A stretch of 34,419 bases of DNA, taken from Clostridia bacterium (GTDB lineage Bacteria; Bacillota; Clostridia; Christensenellales; Aristaeellaceae). The first letter of the stretch is position 1; each line of letters begins with the position of its first letter. The notes beneath the pieces are model-generated. The model was not told the origin of the DNA and made no database searches. It saw only the letters and a program-made list of their open reading frames with translations. The DNA lies in contig JAFULL010000020.1 in assembly GCA_017473345.1 (NCBI GenBank), positions 1 through 34,419 on the forward strand, given 5' to 3'. This document shows positions 1-6,672 of this stretch, one piece after another. The position numbers were made by a program, and so were the translations under genes.

Positions 1-1
1 G

Positions 2-370
2 GGAAGCAGTCAGGCAGGAATGCTTGGTGCAATCGTGGCAACTCTGGCGGTTGTACTTCCGTCATTCATCATTATCCTGTTGGTAACTGCTTTACTGAAA
101 ACTGCTTTGAAGAATAAATATGTTCAAGCGGTTCTGCGTGGTTTGAAGCCTTGCGTTATTGGTATTGTACTTGCAACAGGCATTTATATGGTATGGGGAA
201 ATTGTTTTGGTACAATCTCTGCAATTAAAGTAAATATGCAGTCAATCACCATTACTGCACTTTTGGTTGCTTCAATGTTTTGCTATAAGCACTTCGTCAA
301 GAAAAAACTGTCACCAATCTTGCTGATTGTCATTTCAGCAGTAGCGGGTATGTTGGTGTATGGAATATAG
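2..370 (+). CDS. Chromate transporter (ChrA family), C-terminal part, cut by window start
   Basis: The frame is open from base 2, so the methionine at 20 is internal and the N-terminus lies outside the window. The visible ~122 residues begin with the family-like stretch GAIVATLAVVLPSFIIIL and continue with three or four hydrophobic segments, ending MLVYGI. ChrA-type proteins (CHR family) are inner-membrane anion transporters, often encoded as two half-size proteins in Firmicutes; this looks like the end of one half. The family is named for chromate efflux, but most half-size members have no tested substrate. The gene is AT-richer than everything after 1.7 kb. No terminator is obvious after the stop. 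Family assignment is fairly secure; the substrate is inference. Confidence 0.75.
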   Translation, partial: GSSQAGMLGAIVATLAVVLPSFIIILLVTALLKTALKNKYVQAVLRGLKPCVIGIVLATGIYMVWGNCFGTISAIKVNMQSITITALLVASMFCYKHFVKKKLSPILLIVISAVAGMLVYGI

Positions 371-402
371 AATTAGGATCACAAAATGAGTAAGACCTCA
401 TC

Positions 403-431
403 TTGATTTTTCGGTCGATTTTGCGTATAAT
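403..431 (+). promoter_or_regulatory. Sigma-A type promoter
   Basis: TTGATT at 403-408 and TATAAT at 426-431 are separated by exactly 17 bp. It points into the gene-poor stretch ahead of the metallo-hydrolase at 817 and would give a ~380-nt leader if it drives that gene. It could equally be the surviving promoter of a lost gene. Confidence 0.5.
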
Positions 432-696
432 ATATACATCAAGGTAACAGCCACCCGGAACAATTACCTCGATCTGCTTCCAATCATTTATCACCGCTGA
501 TAAGATTTTGATAAGCATCCATCGTATAGCTATGATAATATGGACAATCAAAATAATCAGAATAGCAGGTATCATATTCACTAAACGGATTTGTTTAAGT
601 CAAAGATATCTGCAACGAGTGGGAATAATACCTACTGGCTTACAAGTATCCGGAAACTCCAGTGTTTTCGGGCACTTTTCGCCAGCAATATGTTAT

Positions 697-813
697 TGAT
701 ACCGTAAGTGATACCAAATTGATACCGCTATGCAGACATATTTATGCGATATATGATATGAATATTGTCTTGAAAACGATTCAAATGTTTAGATATCTCA
801 ATAAGGTGATACC
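697..813 (+). repeat. Four direct copies of TGATACC upstream of the metallo-hydrolase
   Basis: TGATACC occurs at 697-703, 709-715, 720-726 and 807-813. The first three are spaced 12 and 11 bp apart, about one helical turn, and the last sits between the ribosome site and the ATG at 817. Helical phasing suggests binding by a protein on one DNA face; no function is known. Confidence 0.45.
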
Positions 814-816
814 ACT

Positions 817-1539
817 ATGAAAATCACAATTCTCGGCTCAGGACATGGTGTTCCCGAAGCCCATAAGCAGTGTACGTCTATTCTTTTTGAAGTCAGCGGT
901 AGTTATTATTTTGTCGATGCCGGCTGTGATATCAGCATGGAACTTGCAAACAGACGTATCCATCCGAATGGTGTTAAGGCTATCTTTATCACCCATCCCC
1001 ATTCCGATCACATTAACGGACTTTATTCGTTCCTCAACCTGCTTGGATGGTACTACACGAAATCAAATCCCGAGGTGTACGTACCAAACGAAAAATGCGC
1101 AGTGCTCGTTCATCAGTATCTCGAAGCATTTGGCTGTAAGCTCCGTCCGGAACAGAAGCTTGCGCTCGTCGAAGAGGGTACTATTTTCGACGACGGGAAC
1201 TTCAAGGTTACTGCGTTTGCAACGCAGCACTGCCCGAATTCCCACGCGTTTTTGATCGAAGCCGAAGGCAAACGCGTTCTGTGCTCCGGCGACCTCCGTC
1301 ATCCCGCCGTCGATTTCCCACCGGTTGACAATCTCGATGCGGCGATTCTTGAGGCAGCGCATTTCAACGTCATCGAGTATACCGACGTTTTGAAAAGCAA
1401 ATCTGTCAAGTCGGTCTACATCAACCACTACGGCAACTACATCGGAAACATCAACGGCGCCAATTTCGTCACGCTCCGGAAAGAAATCTCTCCCGTTCCT
1501 GCCGAGATTACCACAGACGGGATGGAAATTTCAATGTAA
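817..1539 (+). CDS. Metallo-beta-lactamase-fold hydrolase (RNase Z/PhnP-like branch)
   Basis: A 240-residue cytoplasmic protein with the complete metal motif HPHSDH (H60, H62, D64, H65), a later SGDL aspartate near residue 166 and a YINHYG histidine near 206, so both metal sites look intact. The N-terminal MKITILGSGHGVPEAHKQC resembles the start of RNase Z, PhnP and related phosphodiesterases ('LGTG.g.P....nt'). The protein is shorter than RNase Z (~300) and shows no exosite arm, so a small-molecule or nucleotide phosphodiesterase is more likely than tRNA maturation. The ATG follows AAGGTG at normal spacing. It stands alone, followed by a hairpin at 1625-1656. Fold assignment is secure; substrate is unknown. 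Confidence 0.85.
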   Translation: MKITILGSGHGVPEAHKQCTSILFEVSGSYYFVDAGCDISMELANRRIHPNGVKAIFITHPHSDHINGLYSFLNLLGWYYTKSNPEVYVPNEKCAVLVHQYLEAFGCKLRPEQKLALVEEGTIFDDGNFKVTAFATQHCPNSHAFLIEAEGKRVLCSGDLRHPAVDFPPVDNLDAAILEAAHFNVIEYTDVLKSKSVKSVYINHYGNYIGNINGANFVTLRKEISPVPAEITTDGMEISM

Positions 1540-1624
1540 GCTAACGAAAAATACGCAGTTTGAGCTGTAGGGCAGACCATCCTGTTTGAGGCAAAGTGGG
1601 CTATCCTTAACCGCATAAGAAATG

Positions 1625-1656
1625 AGACCTTGACGGAAGCAATTCCGCCAGGGTCT
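1625..1656 (+). terminator. Hairpin downstream of the metallo-hydrolase
   Basis: A 14-position stem with one G-U pair and one A-C mismatch (1625-1638 with 1643-1656) is capped by GCAA, a GNRA-type tetraloop. The following T content (TGTTCATTG...CTCTTT) is only moderate, so termination may be partial. Confidence 0.55.
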
Positions 1657-1701
1657 TGTTCATTGCCCCTCTTTCTCCTGCGCAGCAAAAAGAAAAACGC
1701 A

Positions 1702-1730
1702 TTTACACCCAACTGCCGGGTTGATATAAT
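1702..1730 (+). promoter_or_regulatory. Sigma-A promoter of the beta-propeller gene
   Basis: TTTACA at 1702-1707 and TATAAT at 1725-1730 with a 17-bp spacer, about 30 bp ahead of the ATG at 1764. Confidence 0.7.
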
Positions 1731-1763
1731 AGAACAACAAGAAGGACGCAAGGAGCACATTCC

Positions 1764-3182
1764 ATGAGTATTCAAAATATGACCTGGCATCGGTTGTTCT
1801 CCCAAAGCTTTTACAAAAATCAGAAAATCCCCATAGGTGAAATGTCGTTCCTGCGCGATTTTGTGAATGATACCCGGGGCGATCTGCATCCGATCATCTG
1901 CAAAAGCGGGGACTGCCGGGAAACAGCAACCGAGAACGCCTACCATGTGAAAGCTGGCAGCGTCCAAAGGTTGCTGGGCCAGTATTTCCCCTATGCCAGC
2001 TACGAAATCACTTTTTGTGCAGACAACGGCAGCTGCGGCTTCGCATTCCATATTCCAGACGCACAGGCAGCCGTGATGTGCAGCGCGGATGCCGTAACCT
2101 TTACCGCAGACGGTCATGATGAAACCCTGCCCTGCGAACCCTCCGCCACGCGCACCATGATCGTCACCTGCCGCAGAAACTGCTTTGACGTATACTTTCT
2201 GCAAAACGGCGTTGCCCGCTTCTTCCACACCTTTTGTGCAAAAAGCTTTGAAAACTGCGCTGCCCAAAGGGTATTTCAGCGGGGCTTTGCAGCTGTGTAC
2301 GCTGCAGGCTGTGTGGAGATCCGCGCCGTCAGCTTCTATATCGACTGTGGCGTAGGTCAGGCGGATCTCAGACCCGTATGTTATGAAAACGGCGATGTAC
2401 TCCACGAGAACGGAAAGGTCTATCTGACCTTCTCCATCCGCATGCAGGAAAACAGCTTTCAGGGCATCTTTTCATGGATACCGGGCACGGCCCAGCTGTC
2501 GTTGACCGGTGCTCTGTTTTTCGACTGCGGAGACGGCGTTTGGCGCAATTATCTGGCGTCCTCGCTGTTGTTTAACCGCCATACACAGCAATGGTATATC
2601 TGGGTCTCTGCCTTTGAAAACCAGAGACGTCTGGCCTGCGGCGCATTTACGGGCGATCCCCGTTTCGGCGTCAATGTGGTGGACGTCACCGTGATGGATG
2701 CTGCGGGCGACGGCGACAGCTATCAGGACTTCGTGGGCTTTTCGGGCGACGAAGACCCCGACTTTTACTACAATGCAGCAGAAAAAAAGTGGTACATGGC
2801 CGTCTGCCGCATTGATCCCTCCAGCAAAGCCTACCGCTATGCCTTCTTCACCTCCGACGATCCCTTTACCAGCTATCGCTATATTGGCTTCGGCAGCGAC
2901 GGCGAAGAAACCGGCGGCAGCTTTGTAACTGTGGAAGGAGAGCGGCTGTTTGTTTGCGGCAACGCTTTCAACAAGCGGGCCAACTACCGCATCTACAGCA
3001 AAGACCGTATGTTCGACGCCCAGTTCGACTTTGACGACGGCGGCTTCCGGGGCTGGGGCAGCATCATTCCGGTGCAGCTGGGCAGCCGTACGCGCTATTT
3101 CTGGATCACCTTTGACCGGCAAAAAGGCAGCGACTACAACTGGAGCTATGGCAACATCTACTGCTTTGAAGGAATTTCATAA
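1764..3182 (+). CDS. Uncharacterised protein with glycoside-hydrolase-like beta-propeller
   Basis: A 472-residue protein without signal peptide or membrane segment, so probably cytoplasmic. The first ~200 residues are beta-rich and could be a jelly-roll or concanavalin-like domain. The second half has blade-like repeats typical of five-bladed propeller enzymes (GH43/GH32/GH130-like): SSLLFNRHTQQWYIWVSAF near 267, DEDPDFYYNAAEKKWYMAV near 330, then an F.S.DPFTSYRYIG blade and a GGSFVTVEGERLFVCG blade. The 'D.DPDFYYN...KWYM' blade is the usual GH43-type pattern, but I cannot identify all three catalytic acids with confidence. The start is supported by AAGGAG before the ATG and by its own promoter. 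It is monocistronic, with a hairpin at 3343-3381. Enzyme or non-catalytic glycan binder are both possible. Confidence 0.6.
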   Translation: MSIQNMTWHRLFSQSFYKNQKIPIGEMSFLRDFVNDTRGDLHPIICKSGDCRETATENAYHVKAGSVQRLLGQYFPYASYEITFCADNGSCGFAFHIPDAQAAVMCSADAVTFTADGHDETLPCEPSATRTMIVTCRRNCFDVYFLQNGVARFFHTFCAKSFENCAAQRVFQRGFAAVYAAGCVEIRAVSFYIDCGVGQADLRPVCYENGDVLHENGKVYLTFSIRMQENSFQGIFSWIPGTAQLSLTGALFFDCGDGVWRNYLASSLLFNRHTQQWYIWVSAFENQRRLACGAFTGDPRFGVNVVDVTVMDAAGDGDSYQDFVGFSGDEDPDFYYNAAEKKWYMAVCRIDPSSKAYRYAFFTSDDPFTSYRYIGFGSDGEETGGSFVTVEGERLFVCGNAFNKRANYRIYSKDRMFDAQFDFDDGGFRGWGSIIPVQLGSRTRYFWITFDRQKGSDYNWSYGNIYCFEGIS

Positions 3183-3342
3183 TTCCCGATTTTGTTGTCT
3201 GGATGAATGGCGTTTGCAAACGTCCAAGCCCACTCTCAGCAGTTGCAAATGAAACGGTTTTATCCTACAGCAGAGATAACCAGCAGCTTGCAACCCGTCA
3301 AAAAAACAATTTCAAGACGTCCCTCATTGATTCTTCAGGCTT

Positions 3343-3381
3343 ATGAAGCCGCGCCGACCGCTGAGGTTGGCACGGCTTCAT
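3343..3381 (+). terminator. Imperfect long hairpin after the propeller gene
   Basis: ATGAAGCCG at 3343-3351 pairs with CGGCTTCAT at 3373-3381; the stem continues inward (GCC with GGC, ACC with GGT) to a five-base loop. There is one C-A mismatch and one G-T pair. No long T run follows, so terminator or mRNA-protecting hairpin are both possible. Confidence 0.45.
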
Positions 3382-3550
3382 TTCTTCGCGCATACGGCAG
3401 ACACAGCTTTGATGCTGTGATTTGCCTTTTTTTGTTGTTCTGTCAATGCCATGGCTGTTTTTCTTTCCTGAAAACGCGTTTATCAAAGGATGACATTGCA
3501 TCCGTTGAGTGCAGCATAGCGTCCCGCTTGGAGCGCTGCCCCAAACCCTG

Positions 3551-3632
3551 ACCGCGCGAAAGCGCGGTAAGAAAAGGGTTTCCAAAGGGATATATCCCTT
3601 TGGTCGGGGGTTTGGGGGCTTTCAGCCCCCAA
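3551..3632 (-). repeat. Triple hairpin array downstream of mtnA (REP-like or terminator)
   Basis: Three perfect hairpins follow one another: 3551-3568 (7-bp GC stem, GAAA loop), 3582-3603 (a continuous 22-bp palindrome centred on ATAT) and 3612-3632 (TTGGGGGCT with AGCCCCCAA, TTC loop). Outside the first, CAAACCC and GGGTTT can also pair. Such GC-rich strings at operon ends resemble dispersed repeats of clostridial genomes. They sit directly after the minus-strand mtnA stop, without a clean T tract. Confidence 0.5.
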
Positions 3633-3639
3633 CGTTCCC

Positions 3640-4740
3640 TTACTTCTTCTTGGCGGCTTCTGCTTCGGCCTTCTTGCGGAAGATCTCCTTCAGGCTCTCG
3701 GTGAAAGGCGGGCGGGCAATACCGTACTCAGTGATGATGCCGGCAATAAGTTCGTTGTCGGCAAAGTCGAAAGCAGGGTTGTAGACCTTCACACCTTCAG
3801 GAGCCATGCGCTTCTTATACCACATTTCGGTAACTTCCTCGGCGGGGCGCTGCTCGATGCGGATGTCTTCTCCCTTTTCGATAGACATGTCAATGGTAGA
3901 GGTGGGGCCCAGTACGTAGAAGGGGATGCCGTAGTACTTGGCGAGAATGGCTACGCCGGAAGTGCCGATCTTGTTGCAGGCGTCGCCGTTGGCAGCTACG
4001 CGGTCGCAGCCGACGAACACGGCGTTGACCCAGCCGTTCTTCATGACCTGAGAGGCCATGTTGTCGCAGATGACGGTGGTATCCACACCGTCAGCGTGCA
4101 GCTCGAAAGAGCTGAGGCGGGCGCCCTGCAGCAGGGGGCGGGTCTCGTCGGTGTAGACACGGAAGTTCATGCCGCGCTCACGGCCCAGATGGATGGGGGC
4201 CAGAGCGGTGCCGTACTTGGAAGTGGCCAGCTGACCTGCGTTGCAGTGAGTGAGAATGCCGTCGCCGTCCTTGATAAGGCTCAGGCCGTACTCGCCGATC
4301 TGGCGGCACATCCACACGTCCTCATCCTTGATGGCGACGCATTCCTTGTGCAGCAGTTCCTTGATCTGAGCAATGGACTTGTCCTTGTTGTCAGTGACGA
4401 CCTTCTCCATGCGGTTGAGCGCCCAGGAGAGGTTGACGGCGGTGGGACGGGAAGAATCCAGATAATCTCTGGCCTTCTTGAACTCGGCGTAGAAATCGTC
4501 GTAGTTGTCGGCCATGATCTGCTTGGCAGCCAGATACACGCCAAAACCGCCAGCCACACCAATGGCGGGGGCGCCGCGCACCTTCAGCAGGTAGATGGCT
4601 TCCCAAATATCCTTCTGCTCGGTCAGCTCCAGCACTTCCACCTCATAGGGCAGCCTGGTCTGGTCGAGGATCACAAGCGCACTTTTCTCATCATCCAGCG
4701 CGACAGTTTCATAATTCATAATGTTCCTGATTTCAGACAT
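3640..4740 (-). CDS. mtnA: S-methyl-5-thioribose-1-phosphate isomerase (or 5-deoxyribose-1-P isomerase)
   Basis: A 366-residue protein that opens the aldose 1-phosphate ring to the ketose form, here methylthioribose-1-P or 5-deoxyribose-1-P to the corresponding ribulose-1-P. Family marks are complete: VRGAPAIG (54-61), [11 protein letters not shown] (98-108), GILTHCNAG with catalytic Cys166, and [17 protein letters not shown] (244-260) with catalytic Asp246. This separates it from eIF2B-like relatives. The ATG follows GGAGG with 9-nt spacing, just after the upstream aldolase gene, so the two form one minus-strand operon. The downstream hairpins end the unit. No MTA nucleosidase, MTR kinase, MtnB or later methionine-salvage genes are present; the aldolase partner points to the shunt that yields DHAP plus an aldehyde (DrdI/DrdA-type) rather than the full methionine cycle. 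Lysine-rich C-terminal tail is unremarkable. Confidence 0.92.
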   Translation of the reverse strand: MSEIRNIMNYETVALDDEKSALVILDQTRLPYEVEVLELTEQKDIWEAIYLLKVRGAPAIGVAGGFGVYLAAKQIMADNYDDFYAEFKKARDYLDSSRPTAVNLSWALNRMEKVVTDNKDKSIAQIKELLHKECVAIKDEDVWMCRQIGEYGLSLIKDGDGILTHCNAGQLATSKYGTALAPIHLGRERGMNFRVYTDETRPLLQGARLSSFELHADGVDTTVICDNMASQVMKNGWVNAVFVGCDRVAANGDACNKIGTSGVAILAKYYGIPFYVLGPTSTIDMSIEKGEDIRIEQRPAEEVTEMWYKKRMAPEGVKVYNPAFDFADNELIAGIITEYGIARPPFTESLKEIFRKKAEAEAAKKK

Positions 4741-4776
4741 GGCGTTATTCCTCCTTATTTGATGGGGTATGCACGG

Positions 4777-5580
4777 TCAGCTGCCTCGCCTCCAACGCCG
4801 CAGGAGGCTTCGCAGAAGGATTTGAGCACACAGAGAATTGGGCTCAACAGGGTTTGGGGTGGCCACAACATCCACCGTGTTGGTGGGACGGTCGGCACAG
4901 GCAGGCACGCCTCCGCCGGTGATGCCCATGCGCTTGCGGATCTCAACAAGCTCTCCCACCTGATCGCAGCTGAGCACATTGGCCCTGCCGATGATGTTGC
5001 TGGTATACATGATGATCATGGCATAATGCTCGGTGGATTCCAGACGGTACCACGCCTCCATCAGGTCGGAGCCCCATGCCAGCGCGCCGTGATTGGCCAG
5101 CAGCAGCGCATTGTAATCGCGGGCGTAGGGAGCCACGGAATCCGGAATGCCCTGAGAACCGGGGGTCTCGTAATGCACGCAGGGTACGACACCCAGGTTG
5201 ACCAGCGCTTCAGGGTAGATGGCGCGGTCAAGGCTCATACCGGCAATGGCAAAGGAAGTCGAAACGGGCGGATGGGCGTGGCACACACCGCCAACTTCAG
5301 GGTTTTCATTATAAATACGTAAATGCATCTTGATCTCACTGGAAGGTCCGCGTTCGCCCTGGGAAAGCACGGTTCCGTCCAGACGCATCCTTACCATCAT
5401 ATCCTCGGTCATGAAGCCCTTGGACACGCCGGTGGGAGTCGCCCAGATGATGTCGTCGTCCACCTTGACGCTGATGTTGCCGTCGTTGGCGGCAACAAAG
5501 TTTTTCTGATACATCCTTCGGCCGATTTCAACGATCAGTTTTTTAGCCTCAGCATCTGTGGGATAACGCCGTTTTTCCAT
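4777..5580 (-). CDS. Class II aldolase (FucA/DrdA-like), C-terminus probably frameshifted
   Basis: A 267-residue protein from ATG 5580, chosen because AGGTGACAGGA precedes it and the family N-terminus (EKRRYPTDAEAKKLIVEIG) starts there; a longer frame to 5757 would run through the promoter. Zn-type class II aldolases split ketose 1-phosphates into DHAP and an aldehyde. Seen residues: GNIS (34-37), TPTGVSKG (48-55), SSE with Glu82, HAHPP with His101 and His103, and ANHGA with His164, so all metal ligands are present. Next to mtnA, a 5-deoxyribulose-1-P or methylthioribulose-1-P aldolase is more likely than fuculose-1-P. From about residue 251 the frame turns to rare arginine codons (CGA, CGG, AGG); the frame one base over reads CVLKSFCEASCGVGG...YPIK and stops at 4755, just before the mtnA ribosome site. 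A TG-repeat slip at the junction would explain it. Confidence 0.85.
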   Translation of the reverse strand: MEKRRYPTDAEAKKLIVEIGRRMYQKNFVAANDGNISVKVDDDIIWATPTGVSKGFMTEDMMVRMRLDGTVLSQGERGPSSEIKMHLRIYNENPEVGGVCHAHPPVSTSFAIAGMSLDRAIYPEALVNLGVVPCVHYETPGSQGIPDSVAPYARDYNALLLANHGALAWGSDLMEAWYRLESTEHYAMIIMYTSNIIGRANVLSCDQVGELVEIRKRMGITGGGVPACADRPTNTVDVVATPNPVEPNSLCAQILLRSLLRRWRRGS

Positions 5581-5638
5581 TCCTGTCACCTGCTTTTGAT
5601 GATTTGTTATGTTTAGCATCTGTTTAACGAAATAAGAG

Positions 5639-5684
5639 AGGGATATCCCTTTGTATATTATAACCCCTTCGCCGGCTTGTGCAA
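5639..5684 (-). promoter_or_regulatory. Promoter of the aldolase-mtnA operon with a downstream palindrome
   Basis: On the minus strand TTGCAC (5684-5679) and TATAAT (5662-5657) have a 16-bp spacer. The 12-bp palindrome AGGGATATCCCT (5639-5650) lies just after the expected start of transcription, a position suited to a repressor. Confidence 0.5.
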
Positions 5685-5861
5685 AGCCCTGAACATTGGA
5701 TTCGTCTTTTATCTTCTGCAGAGGCGGCTGAAACGCCTGGCTGAGCAAGCCTTCCAACCTGTTTGCTTCGGCACTTTCTTTTGAAAATCAGTCAAAAAAA
5801 TCATAGTCGGCGTTCAAGCGAAGGGTTTTAGGTCTCCTTGTCGTCATTTCATTTATCAAAC

Positions 5862-5888
5862 TTGTTTATATTTCGACTTTATAAACAA
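5862..5888. promoter_or_regulatory. Inverted repeat, candidate operator
   Basis: TTGTTTATA (5862-5870) and TATAAACAA (5880-5888) are perfect 9-bp arms around a 9-bp spacer, about 30 bp upstream of the GntR promoter. Arm spacing suits a dimeric regulator. The binding protein is not known. Confidence 0.5.
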
Positions 5889-5919
5889 TATATTATTTGT
5901 ATTATATTATATTATTATA

Positions 5920-5964
5920 TTGACAAAGGACAAAAATAGTGCTAATATGACCACATAATCATAT
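5920..5964 (+). promoter_or_regulatory. GntR-gene promoter with overlapping operator
   Basis: TTGACA (5920-5925), 17-bp spacer, TAATAT (5943-5948). The inverted repeat ATATGA (5945-5950) / TCATAT (5959-5964) with 8 bp between arms overlaps the -10 box and the start region, as expected for autoregulation by the GntR protein encoded next. Confidence 0.65.
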
Positions 5965-5993
5965 CAGACATATACATAGGATGGTACAAGGCC

Positions 5994-6617
5994 ATGGGCG
6001 AGACGAAGCCGCTGACAACCAAGGTCTACGATTATGTTTATAGCGCCATCATCAACGGCGAGATCAATGCCAACGATCTGCTCAGCGAAGCAAAGCTGGC
6101 CGAACAGCTGCAGGTAAGCAAGGCTCCGGTTCGCGAAGCGCTTATCCGTCTTTGTGAGGAAAACATTCTGCAGGTCATGCCCCGCATGGGTTATCGCGTC
6201 ATGCAGATCTCACCGGCACAAATTGCTCAACTGGTCGAAATGAGAATCCTGCTGGAAGGCTACATGCTGCAAAAGGCCTTTCATCGCATAGATGAAGTAA
6301 GGCTGACGCAGCTGAAAAACCTGCTTTACCGCCAGCGCAAGGACAAAAGCGGCTCGCAGCCTGTCATTGAAAAGTGGCAGGACAATATCGATTTTCATAT
6401 CATGCTGGCAGGTTTCTGCGGAAATGAATATCTGCTGGATGCGCTGCGGCGCACCATGAAAACCTGTGCAGGCGCTGCAGCCCAGTGTTTCCTCAACGGC
6501 TACAGCCGCCGCAAAACATCGGTAGAACATCATGACATTATCATCGAGCAGCTTGAGGCCGGAAATCTGGACAGCGCTCTGGAAGCACTCAGGCAGGACA
6601 TTCAGGAACTGCTCTGA
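5994..6617 (+). CDS. GntR-family transcriptional regulator, FCD (FadR-like) type
   Basis: A 207-residue DNA-binding regulator. Residues ~8-75 form the winged helix-turn-helix: LTTKVYDYVYSAIINGEI, LSEAKLAEQLQVSKAPVREAL and ILQVMPRMGYRV are typical. The rest is a helical FCD effector domain with the expected acidic/histidine ligand pattern (DFHIMLA near 136, EHHDII near 181). FCD regulators usually sense organic acids or sugar acids and repress adjacent genes. It starts about 10 nt after an AGGATGG site and ends 55 bp before the sugar transporter gene, so it probably controls that operon; the minus-strand aldolase operon is a second possible target because they share the divergent region. Assignment to the family is secure; the ligand is unknown. 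Confidence 0.88.
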   Translation: MGETKPLTTKVYDYVYSAIINGEINANDLLSEAKLAEQLQVSKAPVREALIRLCEENILQVMPRMGYRVMQISPAQIAQLVEMRILLEGYMLQKAFHRIDEVRLTQLKNLLYRQRKDKSGSQPVIEKWQDNIDFHIMLAGFCGNEYLLDALRRTMKTCAGAAAQCFLNGYSRRKTSVEHHDIIIEQLEAGNLDSALEALRQDIQELL

Positions 6618-6632
6618 TCACAGTGGATTATG

Positions 6633-6646
6633 CACATGGATATGTG
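6633..6646. promoter_or_regulatory. Short inverted repeat before the sugar-binding protein gene
   Basis: CACAT (6633-6637) and ATGTG (6642-6646) around GGAT, in the 55-bp gap between regulator and transporter. It could be an operator or a small leader hairpin. No separate consensus promoter is seen in the gap. Confidence 0.3.
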
Positions 6647-6672
6647 TATAAATAAAAAAAGGAGGGTTTCCC

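Larger units (their letters stand above)
371..816. other. AT-rich gene-free stretch with possible gene debris and repeats
   Basis: No convincing gene is seen. A near-perfect promoter lies at 403-431 and TGATACC repeats lie at 697-726 and 807-813 (listed separately). One + frame (600-704) gives SGNNTYWLTSIRKL, faintly like the C-terminal region of large serine recombinases ('SGK.W....I..IL'), but without start, length or supporting domains. A minus-strand open frame (581-330) runs into the chromate-transporter end and has no ribosome site. The stretch is best read as decayed or recombined DNA next to an acquired segment; this is inference. Confidence 0.4.
3183..3639. other. Intergenic stretch between convergent genes, rich in hairpins
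   Basis: No gene is supported; the short open frames on either strand lack ribosome sites and family features. It holds an 18-pair imperfect hairpin (3343-3381) after the propeller gene and a run of three GC-rich hairpins (3551-3632) after the minus-strand mtnA, described separately. Confidence 0.6.
5581..5993. other. Divergent control region between aldolase and GntR regulator
   Basis: A 413-bp region carrying promoters for both directions (5657-5684 minus, 5920-5948 plus), a 12-bp palindrome at 5639-5650 in the aldolase leader, an inverted repeat at 5862-5888 and another at 5945-5964. It is strongly AT-rich from about 5850 to 5970. No further gene is seen. Confidence 0.65.

Noticed and set aside
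330..581. Minus-strand frame of 83 codons
   Set aside because: Overlaps the certain chromate-transporter end, lacks a ribosome site and gives no recognisable domain.
600..704. Possible serine-recombinase fragment (SGNNTYWLTSIRKL)
   Set aside because: The similarity is a short impression only; there is no catalytic domain or start, so I do not annotate a pseudogene.
5581..5757. N-terminal extension of the aldolase to 5757
   Set aside because: It would include the promoter region, lacks a ribosome site and is not part of the aldolase family, which starts at the EKRRYPTD segment.
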